Shown: positions 6,530-11,274 of the stretch, in pieces
Layout: every line of letters begins with the position of its first letter
How positions within the stretch are numbered: position 1 is the first letter of the stretch
From: DASQVO01 sp035640715
GTDB lineage: Bacteria; Actinomycetota; Actinomycetes; Streptosporangiales; Streptosporangiaceae
Assembly: GCA_035640715.1 (NCBI GenBank)
Contig: DASQVO010000099.1
Coordinates: 1 to 11,274, forward strand
Length of the DNA stretch: 11,274 nucleotides
Reading direction: 5' to 3'
The notes under the pieces: generated by a model
The model's database searches: none
Told to the model about the DNA's origin: nothing
Seen by the model: the letters and a program-made list of their open reading frames with translations, nothing else
Made by a program: the position numbers and the translations under genes

Positions 6530-6802
6530 TCAGTCGTCGTCTTCGGCCCGGGTGCCTTCGTCGAGCCGGGCTTTCAGTTCGCTGGTCCGGTTACGCATAC
6601 CGCGCAGCCTGGATGTCAGCACCCCGGACATGGCATCCCGCTGCCTGGACAGCAGGACGAAGCTGACTATCCCGCTGACCAGGAGCGCCAGGGCGGCGAG
6701 AAGCAGCCCGCGGGCGCCGGCGAAGTAGAGCAGCACGAGCGCTACCAGGAACAACACCAGCCGCGCGGTCGTGTAGGACAATGCAGCACGCATAACATTC
6801 AC
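6530..6802 (-). CDS. DUF4229 family small membrane protein
   Basis: 90 residues from a GTG at 6802, or 87 from the ATG at 6793. Two hydrophobic segments, about residues 12-28 (TARLVLFLVALVLLYFA) and 32-51 (GLLLAALALLVSGIVSFVLL), are joined by a short GAR turn. They are followed by the family-typical LLSRQRDAMSGVL and a basic then acidic C-terminal tail ending EDDD. The order and motif match DUF4229, an actinobacterial integral membrane family of unknown function often found near cytochrome c maturation and menaquinone genes. The GTG overlaps the dehydratase stop as GTGA and has no good Shine-Dalgarno, so translation probably depends on coupling to the upstream gene. Function is unknown. Confidence 0.88.
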   Translation of the reverse strand: MNVMRAALSYTTARLVLFLVALVLLYFAGARGLLLAALALLVSGIVSFVLLSRQRDAMSGVLTSRLRGMRNRTSELKARLDEGTRAEDDD

Positions 6803-7815
6803 AGATTAGTGGCCGGGCGGACCGGCTCAGCGCCGCCCTGCCCATCCCGCCATCCATCGCCAACGACGCGGGCGAGCAGGGCGGGATCGATGTTGCCGCC
6901 GGACAGCACCGCGACCCGCGTGCGCGCGGCTGGGAGCTCATCGGCGCGGAACAGGCAGGCCGCCACTGCCGCGGCACCCCCCGGCTCAGCGACCAGGTGC
7001 GCCTCCAGCGCCAGGCGGCGGACCGCCGCGAGCATCTCCTCGTCGGTTACCGTCACGATCGCGGCCACGTCCCGCTGCATATGCGCGAACGGCAAGGCGC
7101 CGACCCGTTCCACCCGGAGCGCGTCAGCGATCGTCCGCTGGACCGAGGCAGCCGGCCAGGCGACACGCTCGCCCTTGCGGAGCGAGTCGCGGGCATCCGC
7201 GGCGAACTCGGGCTCGACGCCGACCACCTTGGTATGCGGGCTGATAGCCCGGACCGCGGCTGCGATGCCCGCGATCAGGCCCCCGCCGCTGACCGGGACG
7301 ACGACGAGGTCCGCATCCGGGCGGTCAGCCATGATTTCCAGGCCGATGGTGCCCTGTCCCGCGATCACGCGACGATCGTCGAACGGCGGGATGAGCGCGT
7401 AGCCGTGACGGGCGGCCAATTCATCAGCGGCGGCCTGACGTGCCGCCATGGTCGGCGGCACGGCCACCAGTTCCGCACCGCAGGAGGCGATTGCGTCCGT
7501 CTTCGTCTTCGGCGCCGTCTCCGGGACCACCACCACGGCATGCACGCCCAGCAGCGCGGCGGCATAGGCGACGGCGTAGCCGTGATTTCCGCTGGAATGG
7601 GCGACCACCCCACGCTGCCCGTCCCGGGCCAGCAGCGCGCTGATCGCCGCGTACGCGCCGCGCAGTTTGAAAGAGCCCACCGGCTGCAGTGACTCGGGCT
7701 TCACCAGCACCGCCGGGGACAGCCTGGGAAAAGGCACGAGCGGCGGGCGCACGGCCACACCGGCCAGGCGCGCCGCCGCATCCCTGATCTCTTCAACGGA
7801 TACGAGTTCGCCCAT
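6799..7815 (-). CDS. PLP-dependent threonine/serine dehydratase
   Basis: 338 residues, fold type II PLP enzyme of the threonine dehydratase/serine racemase group, which deaminates L-threonine or L-serine to 2-oxo acids and ammonia. The PLP lysine is K50 in GSFKLRGA (47-54). The substrate/cofactor loop SSGNHG is at 74-79, the phosphate-binding glycine loop SGGGLIAG at 176-183, and the cofactor-ring motif SGGNID at 305-310. There is no C-terminal ACT regulatory domain, so it resembles short catabolic dehydratases or serine racemase rather than the feedback-regulated biosynthetic IlvA. Substrate cannot be fixed from sequence. The ATG at 7815 lacks a strong Shine-Dalgarno. The gene is divergent from bldC and coupled by a GTGA overlap to the DUF4229 gene. 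Confidence 0.92.
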   Translation of the reverse strand: MGELVSVEEIRDAAARLAGVAVRPPLVPFPRLSPAVLVKPESLQPVGSFKLRGAYAAISALLARDGQRGVVAHSSGNHGYAVAYAAALLGVHAVVVVPETAPKTKTDAIASCGAELVAVPPTMAARQAAADELAARHGYALIPPFDDRRVIAGQGTIGLEIMADRPDADLVVVPVSGGGLIAGIAAAVRAISPHTKVVGVEPEFAADARDSLRKGERVAWPAASVQRTIADALRVERVGALPFAHMQRDVAAIVTVTDEEMLAAVRRLALEAHLVAEPGGAAAVAACLFRADELPAARTRVAVLSGGNIDPALLARVVGDGWRDGQGGAEPVRPATNL

Positions 7816-7871
7816 GCCGTCACAGTAAGGCAGCGCCAGGCGCGGCGATCGGCGTGTCCTTATTTTTGCGA

Positions 7872-7903
7872 AATCTAGGCAGAAAGCACTCGTTTGTCGT
7901 CAA
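7872..7903 (-). promoter_or_regulatory. Candidate promoter for the dehydratase gene
   Basis: On the minus strand, TTGACG (7903-7898) is followed after 20 bases by TAGATT (7877-7872), a good TANNNT -10 element. Transcription would start near 7865, giving a ~50-base leader. The spacer is longer than the usual 16-18, so the -10 is more credible than the pair. A small inverted repeat, GTTTG-TCGT-CAAAC (7892-7905), overlaps the -35 and could be an operator shared with the divergent bldC promoter. Confidence 0.35.
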
Positions 7904-7946
7904 ACTTGGGTCAGGCCCATGTTCATGGGTTCGCGGGACAATTACT

Positions 7947-7954
7947 GGGAGGGG
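7947..7954 (+). promoter_or_regulatory. Ribosome-binding site that fixes the bldC TTG start
   Basis: GGGAGGGG at 7947-7954 contains GGAGG eight bases before TTG at 7961. The in-frame ATGs further upstream (7919 and 7925) have no comparable site. They would add about 14 residues that BldC proteins do not normally carry. Confidence 0.75.
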
Positions 7955-7960
7955 ACGAAC

Positions 7961-8170
7961 TTGGAGGGCAACAACGAGCGGCTGCTCACACCTGGGGAGG
8001 TGGCGGCGCTCTTCCGGGTTGACCCGAAGACCGTCACACGCTGGGCCGCATCGGGCCGGATCACGAGCATCCGCACCCCCGGCGGGCACCGCCGCTTCAG
8101 GGAATCGGAAGTACGCGCCCTGCTCCATGGCGATGGAGAGCCCTCATCCGAGGGCCATCCGATGATATGA
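7961..8170 (+). CDS. bldC: BldC-like MerR-type developmental regulator
   Basis: 69 residues from the TTG start, close to the 68 or so of Streptomyces BldC. The body, from LLTPGEVAALFRVDPKTVT (8-26) through RWAASGRITSIRTPGGHRRFRESEVRALL (27-55), is a winged helix-turn-helix with the DPKTVTRW recognition helix and the GGHRRFRESEV wing. Like BldC, and unlike classical MerR proteins, it has no dimerisation helix or effector domain. BldC binds promoter direct repeats head-to-tail and delays sporulation genes in Streptomyces. The same role here is inference, and BldC-like paralogues exist. The C-terminal tail (56-69) is variable. It is divergent from the dehydratase gene, with a strong hairpin just after the stop. 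Confidence 0.9.
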   Translation: MEGNNERLLTPGEVAALFRVDPKTVTRWAASGRITSIRTPGGHRRFRESEVRALLHGDGEPSSEGHPMI

Positions 8171-8178
8171 CGGCCAGC

Positions 8179-8217
8179 CGGCCGGCACGGCGACTGTCCC
8201 GCGCCCCGTGCCGGCCG
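8179..8217 (+). terminator. Strong hairpin after bldC
   Basis: CGGCCGGCACGG (8179-8190) and CCGTGCCGGCCG (8206-8217) form a 12-bp perfect stem with a 15-base loop, starting 8 bp after the bldC stop. There is no U-tract, as in many actinobacterial terminators. Its place between convergent genes supports a terminator role for bldC, and possibly for the opposing operon. Confidence 0.65.
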
Positions 8218-8284
8218 CAAGGTCGGCTCCAGCCGCATCCGGCCTGCTTGCCCCCGGCCCAGCTTCCCTCAACCCCTCCCGGCA

Positions 8285-8563
8285 TCAGAGCCGGCCGGCA
8301 CCGTCGCCCGGCTCCGCCCAGCGGTAATCAGAATTCCGGCTGGCGAATTCCTGGAACTCCCGCTGGAGCGCCTCGTCGCCATCCCGCCACTGAGCGCGGC
8401 GCCGTGTGGCCTCGTCCTCGCTCAGTGCCTGCTCAGCCAGCCGGGCGTAATCCGCGTCCTGCGGCCCGATCTCCACGTAAGCGTCGCCTATGACGCGCCC
8501 GTCGTTACCGACGGCTGTCTGCGGAACCCGGAGGTTCCCATTCGGTAGCCGTATGACGAACAT
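8285..8563 (-). CDS. Small acidic protein paired with the metallopeptidase, unknown function
   Basis: 92 residues from the ATG at 8563, preceded by AGGTGAG at a suitable distance. A GTG at 8572 would add three residues. It starts FVIRLPNGNLRVPQTAVGN, a likely beta-rich N-terminal part with a DAYVEIGPQD segment (27-36). It continues as a charged, probably helical C-terminal half (about 37-78) with many Glu/Asp/Arg, and has no Lys, signal peptide or membrane segment. Net charge is negative (about 17 acidic to 12 basic). It lies 13 bases after the stop of the lethal-factor-like metallopeptidase gene, so the two form an operon. Position, size and acidity would fit an immunity or inhibitor protein, but this is inference. 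No family is recognised. Confidence 0.8.
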   Translation of the reverse strand: MFVIRLPNGNLRVPQTAVGNDGRVIGDAYVEIGPQDADYARLAEQALSEDEATRRRAQWRDGDEALQREFQEFASRNSDYRWAEPGDGAGRL

Positions 8564-8576
8564 CCCGCTCACCTAG

Positions 8577-9740
8577 CTAGATGCCATAACGCCTATTGAA
8601 GTAAAGCATCACGTTCAGCGCCGTCCGCGTGTCACCGCCGAGCATGTCCACGAGCGCTGGCCTCTGCCGGGAGGCAATCGCCGCAAAAGCGTCGGCGAAG
8701 AATTCCTTGCGCCCCAGCCCGCCACGCTGCCGGTGGAAGTCGCTCGCGAGATGCGGCTGGCACTGATCGTAAAGCATGCGGAACTCGGCCGAGTCTGATT
8801 GCCACTTACCCGCCGCCGCGTCGAGGTCATCCAGCGCGTGCCCAACCTCGTGGCACATCACGTCCGGAGTTGGCGACGGCCTCGTGCCGACAACGATCTT
8901 GCGTTCCCCGTACGCGCCGGCGCATGCGTCCCAGGTCGCCCGCCCTGACCGCAGCGGGATACCACGGAGCGCGGACATATCGTCGAGCTGCGGGACGCCG
9001 CCAGGTCCGACGTAGATGCCATCCAGGCCCGCGGCGAGCTTGGCCTTGATCTCCAGCGGAAGCTCGGCGAGCCTGTCGATCGCCAGGACCGCCTCAGGAG
9101 GCGGTATCGTCGCCGGGTCCCACTGCCGCCACAGCACAGACTCCAGGCTCCCGCAGTTCCTCCGGCCGTCACCAATGCTGGGCCGCCCCGGTTCATGCGC
9201 ATGCGCGAACGGCAGCCTGGGCCGCGCGGCACCCAGCCCAGCGCCGGCCCACTGGCCCGCGCTGGGCTGCTTAGGCGTCGGAAGATAGCCGTGCCCGGCC
9301 TCGTACCACTGGTGCCTGGCCTCCGCCTCCTGGGCCACCGGCCTGGCCTTGCCGGGCCGGCCTCCACGCCCGGCAGCCGGGGCGGCGGGCGGCGCCACCG
9401 GTGCCGTCCCATAGGGGCCTCGCCGTACGCGTGCCCGTGCGCCGCCGACAGATGCGCTTCCCGGCGGTCCGCCTACGGGGCTGCCCCCACCGGCGCCGCT
9501 CTCACCGGGGCCCGCCGCGGCGGTTCCGGCGGACTCCTGGCCTTCCCACCGGTGCCGGCTGGCCGCCTCCGGGCTACCGGGAACTGCATGACCGCAGGGG
9601 TCGCCCAGCCGGCCGTGAGAGCGCGCCTCCCATGCCCGGTCGTGACGCGCCGTCTCCACCGCCCGGTCGCGGCGCGGCCTCTGCTTGCCCGCGCGCGCAT
9701 GGGCGAGCCGGCGGACGCTCTCGAAGAGCCCTAGCGGCAT
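8577..9740 (-). CDS. Putative zinc metallopeptidase, anthrax lethal factor-like (ATLF) domain
   Basis: 387 residues from the ATG at 9740, with AGGGAG about 8 bases upstream. A GTG at 9749 would add three residues but overlaps that site. Residue numbers here follow the longer form. Residues 1-45 are basic and Arg-rich. About 50-200 are low complexity (Gly/Pro/Ala/Arg). The C-terminal ~190 residues look folded. They contain LDGIYVGPGG (242-251), GERKIVVG (281-288), the HExxH zinc site HEVGH (300-304) followed by ALDDLD, and KEFFADAF (348-355). The first Glu of KEFFADAF (E349) matches the third zinc ligand of anthrax lethal factor-type peptidases (EFFAEAF). No signal peptide, WXG100 or LXG domain is visible. 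The likely role is a protease effector or toxin acting with the small protein encoded downstream. Substrate is unknown, and the family match comes from motifs only. Confidence 0.8.
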   Translation of the reverse strand: MPLGLFESVRRLAHARAGKQRPRRDRAVETARHDRAWEARSHGRLGDPCGHAVPGSPEAASRHRWEGQESAGTAAAGPGESGAGGGSPVGGPPGSASVGGARARVRRGPYGTAPVAPPAAPAAGRGGRPGKARPVAQEAEARHQWYEAGHGYLPTPKQPSAGQWAGAGLGAARPRLPFAHAHEPGRPSIGDGRRNCGSLESVLWRQWDPATIPPPEAVLAIDRLAELPLEIKAKLAAGLDGIYVGPGGVPQLDDMSALRGIPLRSGRATWDACAGAYGERKIVVGTRPSPTPDVMCHEVGHALDDLDAAAGKWQSDSAEFRMLYDQCQPHLASDFHRQRGGLGRKEFFADAFAAIASRQRPALVDMLGGDTRTALNVMLYFNRRYGI

Positions 9741-9963
9741 GTCTCGCACTCCCTGTTAGTGCACCTGCCTGTAAATACCGCGGCGCCCGGACGCTGCGAG
9801 AAACACCGACGAAGTAACAACTGAAGCAGCACTACTAATACCCGGCCGTCAGCGTACGGCAAATCATTGCGCAAGTCACTCAGCGGTGACCTACCGTGAC
9901 CCTGAAGGCAGGCATGCAGCGCATAAAAGCCGAATCCATATACAGGCCGTCACTACCCGAGGT

Positions 9964-9969
9964 TAGGCT
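9964..9969 (+). promoter_or_regulatory. -10 element consistent with a leaderless PLDc_N transcript
   Basis: TAGGCT (TANNNT) ends six bases before the ATG at 9976, which would put the transcription start on the A of the start codon. No good Shine-Dalgarno is at normal spacing: GAGG at 9959-9962 is 13 bases away. Leaderless transcripts are common in actinobacteria. The -35 region near 9941 is not consensus. Confidence 0.35.
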
Positions 9970-9975
9970 TCGTGC

Positions 9976-10485
9976 ATGTTGCTGCTCGGCGCTCTCTTTG
10001 CCCTGTTCATTTCGGGCTTCTGGCTTTACTGCCTGGTCGACGTGGCGCTCACCCCCGGCGGCGAGTGCCGCGGTCTCCCCAAGGCCGCCTGGGTCGTCAT
10101 TGTCGCGGGGACTTTCGTCATCGGCGCCGTCGGGTGGCTTGCCGTCCGTCGCCCCGCCCGGATGACCTCGGCCGCGGCTCCGCCGGGCGGCGATCCGGGC
10201 GGGCCGCCGGCTCCGTTCCCGCCAGAAGGCCGTGACAGATCCATCCCCCGCAGCGGCCGGCCCGATCTGCCCGGCTGGGGCGGCCGCGACGTCGCCGGGA
10301 GCCTGGAAGCGGAGGCAGCGCTGCTCCGGCATCCAGCCGGGAGGTCATGCCCGCGCGGCCCGTCCAGCCGGCCACGGCCCAAGGGCCCCGACGACGACCC
10401 TGGCTTCCTGCGTTCCCTCGACCGGGCGATCCACGGCGCCGAGGCCGACGACGATCCGGCCGGCTGGGCCGGCGACGAGCCCTGA
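9976..10485 (+). CDS. PLDc_N domain small membrane protein with long disordered tail
   Basis: 169 residues. The N-terminus has two membrane segments, about 2-22 (LLLGALFALFISGFWLYCLV) and 37-56 (AAWVVIVAGTFVIGAVGWLA). Between them is DVALTPGGECRGLPKAAW, the signature of the phospholipase D-nuclease N-terminal (PLDc_N) domain, the membrane part that precedes cardiolipin synthase catalytic domains. There is no HKD catalytic motif anywhere, so this is not a phospholipase. Stand-alone PLDc_N proteins are common in actinobacteria, often near cytochrome c maturation genes, and their function is unknown. Residues 60-169 are rich in Pro, Gly, Arg and Asp and look disordered, probably cytoplasmic. The gene converges on ccsB with only 37 bp between stops. 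Confidence 0.87.
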   Translation: MLLLGALFALFISGFWLYCLVDVALTPGGECRGLPKAAWVVIVAGTFVIGAVGWLAVRRPARMTSAAAPPGGDPGGPPAPFPPEGRDRSIPRSGRPDLPGWGGRDVAGSLEAEAALLRHPAGRSCPRGPSSRPRPKGPDDDPGFLRSLDRAIHGAEADDDPAGWAGDEP

Positions 10486-10522
10486 CGCTGCGAGCATTGA
10501 ATAACACTTCTGAATAGACCCG

Positions 10523-11274
10523 TCAGCTCAGGCCGGCGTAGGAGTGCAGGCCGGTGACGAAGACCTGGACGACCATCACGTTGAAGACCAGGCAGGCGAA
10601 GCCCACCATCTGGATGTAGGCGGCACGCCTGCCCCGCCACCCCGCCGTCGCCCGAGCGTGCAGGAAGCAGGCGTACACGACCCAGGTGATGAAGGCCCAC
10701 GTTTCCACCGGGTCCCAGCCCCAGTAGCGGCCCCACGCCTGATCGGCCCAGATCGCGCCGGTGATGAGCCCGAACGTCCAGACCGGGAAGCCGAACACCA
10801 CCGTGCGGTAGGCGAGCCGGTCCAGTGCCTCCGGCCCCGGCAGCCTCCGCAGGATGCTGTGGTCCGCGCGAGCACGGCCCGCCGCCACCTGCCTGGCCCA
10901 CCGCTCGGCGAAGATGTAGATGGCACCCGTGACGGCGGCCACGAAGAAGACCCCGGTCGCGACCGTCATGGCGGCCACGTGGATCACGAGCCAGTACGAG
11001 TTCAGCGCGGGAACGAGCGGCCCGACCGGCGTGTAGATCACCGTCTCCGCGAGGCCCAGCACGACCACCACGGCGCCCGTCACGAACACGCCGAGGCGCC
11101 AGACCCGGTAGCGGAACATCAGCGCCACGAAGAACATGACCGTCACGCAGCTCAGCGCCGTGACGAACTCATACATGTCCCCCCAGGGGGCCCGGTGCGC
11201 CGCCAGGCCCCGGGTGATGACTCCCGCCAGGTGAACGGCCAGCCCGAGCAAGGTCAGCCCGACGGCCCCGCGTA
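10523..11274 (-). CDS. ccsB: Cytochrome c biogenesis protein CcsB/ResC (5' end cut by window)
   Basis: The frame stays open to the window edge, so the TTG at 11251 is probably internal. About 250 codons of a usual 300-370 are present. Numbering from that TTG, several hydrophobic segments surround the tryptophan-rich haem-handling (WWD) motif IWADQAWGRYWGWDPVETW (167-185). Conserved histidines expected to ligate haem are at H91 (NSYWLVIHV) and H236 near the end (GLHSYAG). The upstream HRAPWGDMYEF (19-29) is also typical. CcsB works with CcsA/ResB-type partners in System II cytochrome c maturation, moving haem across the membrane and attaching it to apocytochromes. The partner ResB gene is not in the window and would be expected upstream, beyond base 11274. 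Confidence 0.95.
   Translation of the reverse strand, partial: RGAVGLTLLGLAVHLAGVITRGLAAHRAPWGDMYEFVTALSCVTVMFFVALMFRYRVWRLGVFVTGAVVVVLGLAETVIYTPVGPLVPALNSYWLVIHVAAMTVATGVFFVAAVTGAIYIFAERWARQVAAGRARADHSILRRLPGPEALDRLAYRTVVFGFPVWTFGLITGAIWADQAWGRYWGWDPVETWAFITWVVYACFLHARATAGWRGRRAAYIQMVGFACLVFNVMVVQVFVTGLHSYAGLS

Noticed and set aside
6377..7402. Plus-strand open frame across the convergent junction and the dehydratase gene
   Set aside because: It runs through the REP-like repeats and antisense to two well-supported genes. Its composition is that of a shadow frame.
6799..7815. Assignment as biosynthetic IlvA
   Set aside because: The protein lacks the C-terminal ACT regulatory domain and is not near branched-chain amino-acid genes, so only the general dehydratase name is used.
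7919..7960. Upstream ATG starts for bldC
   Set aside because: They lack a Shine-Dalgarno and would add residues not normal for BldC. The TTG at 7961 has a strong GGAGG at ideal spacing and gives the expected length.
9845..9860. Inverted repeat GCCGT-N6-ACGGC in the metallopeptidase/PLDc_N intergenic region
   Set aside because: Five-base arms are too short to be meaningful in this base composition, and nothing else ties it to a promoter. The rest of 9750-9975 shows no firm structure beyond the -10 noted.
9976..10485. Cardiolipin synthase or phospholipase D activity
   Set aside because: Only the N-terminal membrane domain is present. No HKD motif is in the protein.
10026..10901. Minus-strand 291-codon frame across PLDc_N and ccsB
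   Set aside because: It overlaps two recognisable genes in other frames and has low-complexity Arg/Pro/Gly composition with no motif.

Overview
The window comes from a high-GC, differentiating actinomycete, probably Streptosporangiales, Thermomonosporaceae or a Streptomyces relative. This rests on strong G/C preference at third codon positions, a BldC-type regulator, a CcsB/ResC cytochrome c maturation gene, a DUF4229 membrane protein, a PLDc_N membrane protein, and TTG/GTG starts with overlapping stop/start codons. The species cannot be named from the sequence. No tRNA, rRNA, CRISPR array, transposase or integrase was seen.

Layout. On the minus strand, 3944-150 is a complete mfd gene. It is translationally coupled (ATGA) to the first 50 codons of a lipoprotein gene, probably a SurA-like chaperone, that leaves the window at base 1. 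A 704-bp non-coding stretch (3945-4648) separates mfd from a divergent plus-strand gene. That stretch holds two tandem repeat blocks, two hairpins and two inverted repeats with the same half-site. The plus-strand gene (4649-6304) encodes an intact APS kinase fused behind an ATP-sulfurylase-like module whose catalytic motifs are degenerate. A convergent junction (6305-6529) holds two copies of a REP-like stem-loop repeat and a G/C hairpin. Next, on the minus strand, come a PLP-dependent threonine/serine dehydratase and a coupled DUF4229 membrane protein (7815-6530).

The plus-strand bldC (7961-8170) uses a TTG start behind a strong Shine-Dalgarno and ends in a long hairpin. Facing it is a minus-strand pair: a putative zinc metallopeptidase resembling the anthrax lethal factor catalytic domain (9740-8577) and a small acidic protein 13 bases downstream (8563-8285). 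This is the best candidate for an undescribed two-gene module. A small PLDc_N membrane protein (9976-10485, possibly leaderless) faces ccsB, which is cut at its 5' end by the window edge (11274-10523).

Functional view. Most genes are chromosomal housekeeping: transcription-coupled repair, PAPS supply, amino-acid catabolism, development control and cytochrome c maturation. The unusual parts are the degenerate sulfurylase-kinase fusion, the lethal-factor-like metallopeptidase with its small partner, and the repeat-rich mfd/APS-kinase intergenic region.
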